Assembly (NCBI RefSeq): GCF_001905665.1
Contig: NZ_LIVX01000004.1
Coordinates: 585,019-649,018 of the forward strand
Reading direction: 5' to 3'
From: Streptomyces sp. CB02261
GTDB lineage: Bacteria > Actinomycetota > Actinomycetes > Streptomycetales > Streptomycetaceae
Length of the DNA stretch: 64,000 bases
Under the pieces are notes generated by a model. It was not told the origin of the DNA. It worked only from the letters and a program-made list of their open reading frames with translations, and made no database searches. Positions within the stretch are counted from its first letter, which is position 1. The number at the start of each line of letters is the position of its first letter. A program made the position numbers and the translations under genes. Below are positions 17,337 through 24,616 of the stretch, piece by piece.

Positions 17337-19073
17337 ATGGGTGGTGAAGGCTCCGAGTCGGCAGGCAGCAGGATTCCGCGGCTGAGGCTGGATGAACTAC
17401 TCGAAGAGCTCCAGGTACGCATCGACGAGGTGCGGGGCACCAGGGACCGGCTCAATGGGCTCCTTGAAGCCGTCATGTCCGTCGGCCGGGAACTGGACCT
17501 GCCACAGGTCCTGCGCGGGATCGTGGAGGCGGCGGTGACCCTCGTGGACGCCGAGTACGGAGCCCTCGGAGTCATCGGTGACGACAAGAAGCTCTCCGAA
17601 TTTCTCCCCATCGGCATCGGCGACGACCTGCGGGAGCAGATCGGAGATCTGCCCTCCGGGCACGGAATTCTCGGCGAACTGATCCGGAACCCCCAGCTGC
17701 TGCGCCTGTCCGAGCTGTCCGAGCATCCCGCCTCGTACGGATTCCCGCCCCACCATCCGCCGATGCACTCGTTCCTCGGCGTCCCCATCCGGGTCCGCGA
17801 TGCGGTCTTCGGGAATCTCTACCTCACCGAGAAGCGTGGTGGGGTCGACTTCGACGCCGAGGACGAGGCCGTCGTGACGACCCTGGCAGTCGCGGCCGGT
17901 ATCGCGATCGAGAACGCCCGCCTCTATGAGGAGGGCCGCCTCCGGCAGCGGTGGCTGGCGGCGAGCTCGGACTTCACCAGCGCTCTTCTGTCCGGGGCGG
18001 AAGAGTCCCAGGTGCTGGAGGGGATGCTGGAGCAGGCGGTGGACATCGCGGGCGCCGACATGGGGGTCTTCTACCTGATGGGCACGGGTGGCGAACTGCG
18101 GGGTTCGCTGGCGCGTGGTGAGGGCGCCGAAGCGCATCGAAGCGTGGTCCTGCCGAGCAGCGAAGGAACCCTGGCCGCCGCGGCCCTCATGGACGAAGAC
18201 GGACTGGTCACGGCGGCGGACGTCGCGAGCGACGAGCGCGTGACGGTGCAGCCGGAGCGCTGGAATGGCTTCGGACCGGCGGTGGCCGTCACGGTCGGCA
18301 CGAAGGAGCGGCTGAGCGGCGTACTGATCCTCGCCCGGCGTAGGGGTCGGCCCCCTTTCGTGGGCGTCGAGATCGCCGCTCTCCCCGGATTCGCGGGACA
18401 GGCGGCCCTGGCACTCGAACTGGCCGACCGGCGTCGTGATGCCGAGCAGGTGGTTCTTCTGGAGGACCGCGACCGGATCGCCCGCGACCTGCACGATCTG
18501 GCGATTCAGCGCCTGTTCGCCACCGGGATGACGCTGCAGAGCGCCCGGCGCTTCGTCGAGCACCCGGAAGCGGCAGACCGGCTGGCCCGGGCCATCGGCG
18601 ACCTGGACGCCACCATCAAGATCATCCGTTCGACCATTTTCAGCCTCCGGGACCACGACACCTTCGGAACGGCACCGAAGCTCAGGAGCCGCATCGTCAA
18701 AGCAGTCGAATCAGCCGCGCCGACGCTGGGGTTCACCCCCGCCCTTCGTATGGAGGGCTTGCTCGACACGGATGTGCCTCACGAGGTGGCCGATGAGGTG
18801 ATCGCGGTGATCGGGGAAGCGCTCACCAACGTGGCCCGGCACGCTCGGGCCCGCGGGGCGGAGGTGGCGGTTGTCGCGGATGACGGCGTACTGACCGTGA
18901 CAGTGAGTGACAACGGTGTAGGCATCCCAGAAGGCCGGCCCCACGGCGGCCTGCGGAACCTCTCTGAACGGGCGGAGCGCCTGGGCGGTTCTCTCTCCGT
19001 CGTCGCACGGGCGGAACCCCGCAACGGCACCGTGCTCGAGTGGCGCGTCCCCCTGGCCGCTGTCCGGAAGTGA
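17337..19073 (+). CDS. osdK: GAF-GAF sensor histidine kinase, DevS/DosS-like (OsdK type)
   Basis: 578 residues. ATG 17337 is preferred over earlier GTG/ATG codons because a perfect GGAGG lies five bases before it. First GAF domain about residues 52-188, second about 205-350. H140 in FPPHHPPMHSFLG aligns with the haem-ligating His149 of M. tuberculosis DosS (FPPYHPPMRTFLG), so redox or gas sensing is plausible. The HisKA_3 phosphoacceptor is in DRIARDLHDLAIQRLF (H386) and the ATPase domain follows (VIGEALTNVARHAR, VSDNGVGIP, GGLRNLSERAERLGG). It converges with its presumed partner regulator at 19079-19765 (5 bp between stops). In S. coelicolor the corresponding pair is OsdK/OsdR. Confidence 0.9.
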   Translation: MGGEGSESAGSRIPRLRLDELLEELQVRIDEVRGTRDRLNGLLEAVMSVGRELDLPQVLRGIVEAAVTLVDAEYGALGVIGDDKKLSEFLPIGIGDDLREQIGDLPSGHGILGELIRNPQLLRLSELSEHPASYGFPPHHPPMHSFLGVPIRVRDAVFGNLYLTEKRGGVDFDAEDEAVVTTLAVAAGIAIENARLYEEGRLRQRWLAASSDFTSALLSGAEESQVLEGMLEQAVDIAGADMGVFYLMGTGGELRGSLARGEGAEAHRSVVLPSSEGTLAAAALMDEDGLVTAADVASDERVTVQPERWNGFGPAVAVTVGTKERLSGVLILARRRGRPPFVGVEIAALPGFAGQAALALELADRRRDAEQVVLLEDRDRIARDLHDLAIQRLFATGMTLQSARRFVEHPEAADRLARAIGDLDATIKIIRSTIFSLRDHDTFGTAPKLRSRIVKAVESAAPTLGFTPALRMEGLLDTDVPHEVADEVIAVIGEALTNVARHARARGAEVAVVADDGVLTVTVSDNGVGIPEGRPHGGLRNLSERAERLGGSLSVVARAEPRNGTVLEWRVPLAAVRK

Positions 19074-19078
19074 GAGCG

Positions 19079-19765
19079 CTACCCCTGCTCGGTGTCGTGT
19101 TCGTGGACCTGTGCGGCGATCACGGCCGCCTGCACACGCCGTTCCACGCCCAGCTTGCCCAGCAGCCTTGAGATGTGGTTCTTGACCGTCTTCTCGGACA
19201 GGTAGAGCCGCTTGGCGATCTGCCGGTTGGTGAGCCCCTCGCCAATCAGGTCGAGCACGGAGCGCTCCCGCTCGGACAGCACTGCGAGCCGCTCGTCCTC
19301 CGGTGGCTTCGCCGCCTCGGGGTCCCGCAGCGAGTGCATCAGCCGGGCGGTGGTGGCCGGATCCAGCATCGACTGCCCGGTGGCCACGGTCCTTACTGCC
19401 GATACGAGATCGGAACCCTTGATCTGCTTGAGGACGTACCCTGCCGCTCCCGCCATGATGGCGTCGAGAAGAGCGTCCTCGTCGTCGAACGAGGTGAGCA
19501 TCAGGCAGGCCAGGTCCGGCATCCGCGAGCGCAGCTCCCGACACACGGAAATCCCGTCGCCGTCGGGCAGCCGCACGTCGAGGACGGCCACGTCAGGCCG
19601 CAGGGCGGGCCCTCTGGCCAGGGCCTGGGTCGCCGTCGCCGCCTCGCCGACCACTTCCATGTCGGGTTCGTCGTGGATCAGGTCGCGAAGGCCCCGGCGG
19701 ACCACCTCGTGGTCGTCCACGAGGAAGACCCGGGTGGGTGTGTCGGCTGCCGGCAGCTCGGACAT
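19079..19765 (-). CDS. osdR: LuxR-family response regulator, DevR/DosR-like (OsdR type)
   Basis: 228 residues from ATG 19765. Receiver domain residues 11-130 with the acidic pair in LVDDHE (D17, D18), phosphoacceptor D63 in VAVLDVRLPDGDG, and a switch region ending YVLKQIKGSDLV. The LuxR/GerE helix-turn-helix is near the C-terminus: LSERERSVLDLIGEGLTNRQIA then LSEKTVKNHISRLLGKLGV, nearly the same as DosR. It is the last gene of a run (broken cNMP gene - CBS-BON - this gene) and lies 49 bp after the CBS-BON stop. It is the natural candidate to bind the GGGNCC-type boxes upstream of this run and of the neighbouring units, which would include autoregulation. Confidence 0.92.
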   Translation of the reverse strand: MSELPAADTPTRVFLVDDHEVVRRGLRDLIHDEPDMEVVGEAATATQALARGPALRPDVAVLDVRLPDGDGISVCRELRSRMPDLACLMLTSFDDEDALLDAIMAGAAGYVLKQIKGSDLVSAVRTVATGQSMLDPATTARLMHSLRDPEAAKPPEDERLAVLSERERSVLDLIGEGLTNRQIAKRLYLSEKTVKNHISRLLGKLGVERRVQAAVIAAQVHEHDTEQG

Positions 19766-19814
19766 GGCGACCCCTGTGATCGTTGGGTACCTACCCCCCC
19801 ATAAGGATTGTCCG

Positions 19815-20453
19815 TCACGGGGCGTCTTCATGGGCACCGAGATCCATCCGGACGTCCACGACCCCCTCCACGGCCCGTACGGCGCGTGCGAGCAGCGGCA
19901 CCAGCGATCGGTCGGAGAGTGTGCCGCGGATCGTGGCCACACCCTCCGCCACGGCGACGTCCAGCTCTGGAGGGACGGCCGGTTCGCCGAGGACCGAGTG
20001 GCGGATGTCTGCTTCGATCTCGTCGTCTTCACGGAGGAAGACCTTGAGCAGGTCGCTGCGGCTGACGACACCCTCCAGCATGCCGATGTCGTTCACCACG
20101 GGAAGGCGCTTCACCTGTCGCGTGGCCATGATCCGCGCCGCCTCGGCGAGGGTGGCGTCCGGGTGGACGGTCACGGCCGGGCTGGACATGAGCTCGCCGG
20201 CCCGCACGGCTCCGGCCTTGGACGCCGCGGCGAATTCGTCCGGGCGGGGCTCATCGAGCCGGAACTCCTCCTTCGGCAGAAGATCTGCCTCCGACACGAC
20301 TCCGACGACACGCCCCTCTCCCTCGAGGACGGGGACGGCGCTCACCTTCCACTGGTCCATCAGCGCGACGATCTCCTTGTACGGTGCGTCACGGCCGATC
20401 GCGACGGCGGTGTGGGTCATGACATCACTGACGGTGTAGCGCGAGGCTGGCAT
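19815..20453 (-). CDS. CBS-pair plus BON domain protein (third copy)
   Basis: 212 residues. ATG 20453 has GGGAG six bases upstream. CBS1: YTVSDVMTHTAVAIGRDAPYKEIVALMDQWKVSAVPVLEGEGRVVGVVSEADLL. CBS2: AGELMSSPAVTVHPDATLAEAARIMATRQVKRLPVV...EGVVSRSDLLKVFLR. BON: ELDVAVAEGVATIRGTLSDRSLVPLLARAVRAVEGVVDVRMDL. It is most like the copy at 3981-4634, including the linker between CBS units and the SRSDLLKVFLR junction, and both are preceded by a cNMP-fold gene. Here the next gene downstream is the response regulator rather than pncB. Confidence 0.92.
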   Translation of the reverse strand: MPASRYTVSDVMTHTAVAIGRDAPYKEIVALMDQWKVSAVPVLEGEGRVVGVVSEADLLPKEEFRLDEPRPDEFAAASKAGAVRAGELMSSPAVTVHPDATLAEAARIMATRQVKRLPVVNDIGMLEGVVSRSDLLKVFLREDDEIEADIRHSVLGEPAVPPELDVAVAEGVATIRGTLSDRSLVPLLARAVRAVEGVVDVRMDLGAHEDAP

Positions 20454-20478
20454 CACGTTCTCCCAGAGGGGTGGTGAT

Positions 20479-20935
20479 CTACAGGCCGTTCCCGTGCGGG
20501 GCGTACGGATCCAGCAGCCGCACACGGGTGGAGAAGAGACGGTGGGCGAGCATCTGTCCGACGAGGTGGTCCGAGGCGAGGCCGAAGACCGGATCGGCGT
20601 CCATCAGCATGCGCGCGGTCGCCGCGTCGATCTTCCGCTCGTACCCGTGAAATGGCCTCGGCTCCGAAATGCCAGCGGTACGGCTCGAACAGCCACGACC
20701 AACCGAGCAGTTCGCCTGAGCTGACGCTGTCGGCCACAGCCGGCGGCCTGCTGGGAACGCGGACGTCCAGAGTGACGGTTCCGGTACGGATGATCCAGAA
20801 CCGATCGGCGTATCCGTCTTCCTCGAACAGCCGGGTGCCTTCGGGGAAGTCCACCGGGCCGGCGCACTGCAACAGCCGGTCACGCTGGTCGGCGGAGAGA
20901 GCTGCGGTGAGCCGTGGGCTTGGGGGAGTGCTCAT
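20479..20935 (-). pseudogene. Frameshifted cyclic nucleotide-binding-fold gene
   Basis: The frame starting at GTG/ATG 20935 encodes a good cNMP-fold N-terminus (DRLLQCAGPVDFPEGTRLFEEDGYADRFWIIRTGTVTLDV...LLGWSWLFEPYRWHFGAEA). After VRAE near 20634 it turns into low-complexity arginine-rich sequence. The matching C-terminus (IDAATARMLMDADPVFG...VGQMLAHRLF...RLLDPYAPHGNGL) continues in another frame to the stop at 20479. Aligned to the intact paralogue at 4645-5049 (VHALEFDG), the break is at VRA-E-IDA and is best explained by a two-base deletion. Read as one protein it would be about 152 residues. It could be true decay or a sequence error. Confidence 0.75.
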
Positions 20936-21426
20936 CCGGGGCCTCCTGATCCGTGTCCACCCCCAGTCTGGCCTCGTCCCGTGATGGGACAGGAGGGCCG
21001 GATGGCCCCCTAGGGCCCTCTTCGGCCCGCGCGAGGGGTGTCAGACCCGCCCCTGGCGTCCCACCGTGTGCGGCACGCACCGGATTGTTGATCACAAGCT
21101 CGACGCCGCCTGAGCGACCTTCCTGCACGTGTCTGAGGAAGGCCGCCCAGGCCGGGTGACGCGGAGAGGCGCGTCGCGCCCTGGCTGACGGAGCACGGCT
21201 TCGCGGACCGCACCCGGTCCCGGGGCCGGCGAGTGCGTCGGCCAGGATGTGCGCGGACCTGATCGTCGCCTCACCGGCCGACGCAGCCCGTGGGTCTTGG
21301 CACTCACGTCCAGCCGAGCCTGTGACACTCCACGGGATGAAGGCCCTCGCACGGCGGCCTCCGCTACGGGAGAGGGGCCTGTTTGACGTGCCCTCACGCT
21401 GGCCCGTGGCGTCCTGTGTGGGTGAG
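20936..21426. other. 491-bp gap with regulatory boxes at one end
   Basis: The part nearest 20935 holds the promoter-side palindromes at 20995-21028. From 21030 to 21426 I see no frame with convincing third-position GC bias over a useful length and no recognisable protein family. It may be decayed coding DNA, as a second broken gene lies 1.3 kb away. Confidence 0.5.
20995..21028. promoter_or_regulatory. Two GGGNCC-type palindromes upstream of the regulator operon
   Basis: GGGCCGGATGGCCCC (20995-21009) and GGGCCCTCTTCGGCCC (21013-21028) lie 60-93 bp upstream of the cNMP pseudogene start, ahead of the run that ends in the DevR-like gene. Centres are about 18 bp apart. If bound by that regulator this is an autoregulatory site. 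Confidence 0.5.
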
Positions 21427-21975
21427 TCAAGCGACCTGGAGGGCCGCGCCCCATGCCCTCGCGCGATCCCTTTCGCCCTCGCGTAGCGGTCCTTCGGTGT
21501 CCTCGATGATGAATCCCTCCGGTTCCGCGACGAGTTCATAGCCATGGCCGCGCAGCCGACGTGCGATGCCGCCGGCGGCGGCGCCGGCCAGGCGCATGTC
21601 CGCCCGGGTGTCGAAGGCTGCGGCGGCATGGGTGCCGGTGTGGACCTTCGGGAGCGTGCCGTGGAACCAGTCGCGGACGCCAGGACCCTCGGCGCCCTCC
21701 TCGGGGGTGAAGGGACGCTCCTCCTTCTCGGCCCCTTGCTCCTCGGCCTTCAGCCCCATCTTCCGGCTCATCCCTGTGGTCATGCCCCTGATATGGGTCG
21801 GCCCGCCGACGACCAGCAGGTCGGTGGGGCCGATGCGTTCCGGCAGTGCGTCGACGACTGCCACGCACTCGACCTCGGCGTCCGGATGCGCCTCCTTCAC
21901 GCCCTCTCCGATCGCGTCAGCGATCTCGCGCGTGTTGCCGAACAGGCTCTCGTAGACGATCACAGCACGCATCAC
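21427..21975 (-). CDS. Flavodoxin-family protein
   Basis: 182 residues starting at GTG 21975 (GAGGAG seven bases upstream; ATG 21972 is the alternative). The FMN phosphate-binding loop VIVYESLFGNTREIADAI at the N-terminus and LLVVGGPTHIRGM for the 50s loop are typical of flavodoxin/WrbA-like electron carriers. There is a charged insertion (about residues 85-110) not found in short flavodoxins. It follows the hypothetical gene at 21987-22622 by 11 bp and is probably in one unit with it, under the palindrome at 22679. Role: low-potential electron transfer or quinone reduction; the partner is unknown. Confidence 0.88.
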   Translation of the reverse strand: MMRAVIVYESLFGNTREIADAIGEGVKEAHPDAEVECVAVVDALPERIGPTDLLVVGGPTHIRGMTTGMSRKMGLKAEEQGAEKEERPFTPEEGAEGPGVRDWFHGTLPKVHTGTHAAAAFDTRADMRLAGAAAGGIARRLRGHGYELVAEPEGFIIEDTEGPLREGERDRARAWGAALQVA

Positions 21976-21986
21976 GACTCATCTCC

Positions 21987-22622
21987 TCAGGTGCTTCGTT
22001 CTCCGGCCTCCGCGGCCGCTTCGATCGCCCGGAGCGCCCCGCGCAGCACGATGCCGACGCCCGGGGAAACCAGCGTCCAATAGCGGCCGAACCGTGCGAT
22101 GGAAGCCGGGTCGGTGCAGGCTGTGCGCGCCTCGTAGGTCAGCAGGGACCCTTGCTCCCCGTAGGGGTGGACGACGAAGGCGGCGGCCATCTTCGCCCAG
22201 CCGGGCTCGTCGAACCCAGCGAAGTCCCCGGGCTCGACACGGCGCCACTCGATGGCGGGCTTCCACACCTTGCCGACCGCGCCGAAGACGATCTCGCGGC
22301 CGGCGCGCTCACCCAGGGGGATCCAGGGCTGGGCCTCGGCGTCCTCCTGATCACCACCCGCGGCGGTGTCGAACAGATCGGACACCCGCATCGAAGGCGG
22401 TGTGACCACGGGCCGACGGCGCATTCGGTCCGGCACTCCACGCGCCCACATGACCGCGTCGAACAGCGGCGAGTGGATGGCCAGCATGTCAAGATCACGG
22501 GCTGCGCCGTACACGACGTCCGGCACGGCGGCGATCACCGTGCACTCCAGGCGGGAAAACCGGAAATCGGGCAGGACCGCGTCGAGCAAGAGGGGCTCGG
22601 CGACGCTCAGGTCGGCATTCAT
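21987..22622 (-). CDS. Hypothetical protein, possibly SRPBCC-fold
   Basis: 211 residues; ATG 22622 with GGGAGG five bases upstream. I do not recognise a named family with certainty. The opening DAVLPDFRFSRLECTVIAAVPDVVYGAARDLD, the centre FGAVGKVWKPAIEWRRV and the end GSLLTYEARTACTDPASIARFGRYWTLVSPGVGIVLRGALRAIEAAA read like a polyketide-cyclase/SRPBCC lipid-binding fold with a C-terminal amphipathic helix. No signal peptide or membrane span is evident. It is the first gene of a two-gene unit with the flavodoxin. Confidence 0.8.
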   Translation of the reverse strand: MNADLSVAEPLLLDAVLPDFRFSRLECTVIAAVPDVVYGAARDLDMLAIHSPLFDAVMWARGVPDRMRRRPVVTPPSMRVSDLFDTAAGGDQEDAEAQPWIPLGERAGREIVFGAVGKVWKPAIEWRRVEPGDFAGFDEPGWAKMAAAFVVHPYGEQGSLLTYEARTACTDPASIARFGRYWTLVSPGVGIVLRGALRAIEAAAEAGERST

Positions 22623-22678
22623 GAGTACCTCCCGGCATCCGTCACCACCAGTCTGATCCACAGGCCAACCATCTGGCT

Positions 22679-22694
22679 GGGGCCGAACGGTCCC
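22679..22694. promoter_or_regulatory. GGGNCC-type palindrome upstream of flavodoxin unit
   Basis: GGGGCCGAACGGTCCC has seven-base arms with one mismatch around a central AA. It lies 57-72 bp upstream of the start at 22622, the same distance as the boxes in the other units. Confidence 0.5.
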
Positions 22695-22744
22695 CCCTCG
22701 CATCGCGATCGTGGCCGCCTCCTCCATGGCGGCGTGACACCGTA

Positions 22745-23130
22745 GTGGCCCGAGCCAGCCGATCGCGACGGGTTCGGGGCGGGTGAAGTCGGTGCCGTCG
22801 AGCGACACCATCACCGGTACGAACCGGGCCACGGTCGGCACGAGGAGCGCGTAGACGAGGACCTGGAGCGCGACGCCGTCGGCGAACGCCTCGGCGGCCA
22901 GTGCGCCGAAGGCGTACCAAGCGCCAGGGCCGGTGGGTGACTGAAGTCCTGCACGAGGTCGAGGGAGTCACCGCCGATGACGGAGACGGTGTTCGCGTAC
23001 CAGAGGTCCGCCGCGAAGGCCGCGACGAAGCCGTCGCCTCGACGAGGACGGAGGCCGCGTACGTCAGGAACGGCAGCGCGGGCCCCGCCATGCGCAGGCT
23101 CCCCCGCATACAGTGCAGCGGCACAGCCAT
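22745..23130 (-). pseudogene. Decayed gene of unknown family, at least two frameshifts
   Basis: On the minus strand three consecutive segments each show strong GC at third codon positions but lie in different frames. The first runs from ATG 23130 (MAVPLHCMRGSLRMAGPALP...YAASVLVE). The second reads GDGFVAAFAADLWYANTVSV...DLVQDFSHPPALA. The third reads WYAFGALAAEAFADGVALQV...LLVPTVARFVPVMV. Joined, they would give about 125 residues with hydrophobic stretches. I do not recognise the family. Limits are approximate because the original stop cannot be placed. A regulator-type palindrome at 23181 precedes it, which suggests it once belonged to the same regulon. Confidence 0.55.
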
Positions 23131-23385
23131 GGCGTCCGGCTGTTGCCGTACGGCTCCAGACCGACCGACCGCATGTCCGCTTCGGCCCGCTAGGCCCCGC
23201 AGCGCGCTCCCCCCGGAGGATTGCCCGACAGGCGTCGGTGACGGCGCGAAAGCCCAGGTAGGAAGCCGTCTCGCCCTACCCGGAGCGATGTTCCTCACAC
23301 ACATCGGACGGGGGTGTCGGTGTAAAGTCGAGACCGCCCTTGACCTGCACAAAGCAGGCAGGGAGCCGTCTTCGAGGAGTCCACA
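23131..23385. other. Divergent upstream region of panD and the decayed gene
   Basis: Contains a palindrome (23181-23196) reading GGGGCCTAGCGGGCCG on the minus strand, 51-66 bp ahead of the pseudogene start, matching the other boxes in the block. The 90 bp before panD include GAGGAG seven bases before its GTG start; no clear -35/-10 pair stands out. Confidence 0.45.
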
Positions 23386-23823
23386 GTGCTGCGCACTCTG
23401 TTCAAGTCCAAGATCCACCGGGCGACCGTGACCCAGGCTGACCTGCACTACGTCGGTTCGGTCACCGTCGACGCCGACCTGATGGAGGCGGCCGACCTCC
23501 TTCCCGGCGAGCTGGTGCACATCGTCGACATCGACAACGGGGCCCGGCTCGAGACCTACGTCATCGAGGGCGAGCGCGGTTCCGGTGTCATCGGGATCAA
23601 CGGCGCCGCCGCGCACCTGGTGCACCCCGGCGACCTCGTGATCCTCATCAGTTACGCGCAGGTCGAGGACGCGGAGGCCCGGACGTTCGTCCCGCGTGTC
23701 GTGCACGTCGACGGCGACAACCGCGTCGTCGAGCTCGGGGCCGACGCCTCCGCCCCCGTCCCCGGCAGCGACACGGTGCGCCCCCCGCACGCGGTGGCGG
23801 CGCCCGTAGCCGTACAGCACTGA
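23386..23823 (+). CDS. panD: Aspartate 1-decarboxylase precursor
   Basis: 145 residues starting at GTG 23386 with AGGAG seven bases upstream. It makes beta-alanine from L-aspartate for pantothenate and CoA. The self-cleavage site is YVGSVT with Gly24-Ser25; Ser25 becomes the pyruvoyl group. Other family segments are MLRTLFKSKIHRATVT, GELVHIVDIDNGARLETYVI and GINGAAAHLVHPGDLVILISYAQV. The length is slightly above the usual 126-139 because of an alanine/proline-rich tail. The small acetyltransferase starting 28 bp downstream is interesting in context, because actinobacterial and enterobacterial PanD can depend on an acetyltransferase-like activator. Confidence 0.96.
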   Translation: MLRTLFKSKIHRATVTQADLHYVGSVTVDADLMEAADLLPGELVHIVDIDNGARLETYVIEGERGSGVIGINGAAAHLVHPGDLVILISYAQVEDAEARTFVPRVVHVDGDNRVVELGADASAPVPGSDTVRPPHAVAAPVAVQH

Positions 23824-23851
23824 CCCGATCCGAGCCAGGGAGAGCCGCCGC

Positions 23852-24196
23852 ATGGCCGAGCTGAAGATCCACGACGACCGGTCGAACGGGCGCCTGGAGG
23901 CGTTCGAGGACGACACCTTCGTCGGCGTCGTCGTCTACTTCGTCCTGGACGCCGAACCCCACGCGCTCGTCGCCGTGCACACCGTCGTCGAGGAAGGCCA
24001 CGAGGGCAAGGGGATCGCGGGGGCGCTCGTGCGCGAGTTCTACGCGATCGCCGCCGGCGAGGGCGTGCCCGTCGTGCCGCTCTGCCCGTACGCCGCGAAG
24101 TGGGCCGAGCGCCATCCGGACGAGGCCCCGGTCCCGGCCTCCGATGTGGTCCGCGCGGCGAAGCTCCAGCTGAAGGCCACCCCGGACCTGTGGTGA
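23852..24196 (+). CDS. Small GNAT-like N-acetyltransferase (YjdJ/Gcn5-related)
   Basis: 114 residues. Short Gcn5-related fold: beta strands in FVGVVVYFVLDAEPHALVAVHTVVEEGHEGKGIAGALVREFYAIAAGEG, with the acetyl-CoA pyrophosphate loop EGKGIAGAL, then VVPLCPYAAKWAERHP, which matches the C-terminal block of the YjdJ-type subgroup. The start at ATG 23852 is preceded by GGGAGAG. Probably co-transcribed with panD. Acceptor substrate unknown. PanZ-type activators of PanD are also small GNAT proteins, but the sequence itself is closer to the YjdJ group, so a link to PanD maturation is speculative. Confidence 0.88.
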   Translation: MAELKIHDDRSNGRLEAFEDDTFVGVVVYFVLDAEPHALVAVHTVVEEGHEGKGIAGALVREFYAIAAGEGVPVVPLCPYAAKWAERHPDEAPVPASDVVRAAKLQLKATPDLW

Positions 24197-24328
24197 TCAC
24201 GGCCGGGAGCTGACCCGAAGGGGCGGGATCGGACGGGCCCGCTGACCCGAAGGGCGGGTCCGGCGGGCGCGGCGGGTCCCGCCGGGCCACTCTGGAGACG
24301 GACGAATCCGTCGACAGAGAGGCCCGCC

Positions 24329-24520
24329 ATGACCCAGCCCCCCGTTCCCGGCCCGCCCCCCTCTCCCGTCCCGCCGCCCGTACCGCCGCCGGTCCCGCCG
24401 CCCGTGCCCCCGCCCAACCCGGTCCCCACGCCACCGAGCCCCCAGCCCGGCGGACCCGTACCGGAACCGGAGCCTCAGCCCCAGCCCGGCCCCGCCGGCC
24501 GGCGCCCGGCGTCAACATGA
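24329..24520 (+). CDS. Small proline-rich protein
   Basis: 63 residues, almost half proline, built on PVPPP repeats, starting at ATG 24329 with GAGAGG upstream. No signal peptide, no hydrophobic segment. Third-position GC bias does not help because proline codons dominate. The proline-run sequence would be EF-P dependent for translation. It could be a real small surface-linked or disordered protein or a chance frame. Confidence 0.4.
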   Translation: MTQPPVPGPPPSPVPPPVPPPVPPPVPPPNPVPTPPSPQPGGPVPEPEPQPQPGPAGRRPAST

Positions 24521-24555
24521 AGGTGACGTACGGCGCCTGAGCTTTCGCGAATCCC

Positions 24556-24585
24556 TTGTCACGGAGCGTGCGCCACCCCTAACTT
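24556..24585 (+). promoter_or_regulatory. Candidate sigma-70-type promoter of the cell-wall hydrolase
   Basis: TTGTCA (24556-24561) and TAACTT (24580-24585) separated by 18 bp, about 32 bp before the ATG at 24617. Confidence 0.45.
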
Positions 24586-24616
24586 GGACGGCTGTCGCTG
24601 TGTTCAAGGGGGGCCC

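Noticed and set aside
21030..21426. Coding gene in the gap between the broken cNMP gene and the flavodoxin
   Set aside because: Frames are open in several phases but none shows sustained third-position GC bias or a recognisable motif.
23386..24196. The small acetyltransferase as a PanZ-type PanD activator
   Set aside because: Adjacency is suggestive, but the sequence has the YjdJ-like pattern rather than PanZ motifs, so I did not call it as such.
24521..24616. c-di-AMP (ydaO) riboswitch ahead of the Rpf/M23 gene, as known for rpfA in Streptomyces
   Set aside because: The distance from the likely -10 to the ATG is only about 30 bases, too short for the aptamer, and its conserved core was not found.
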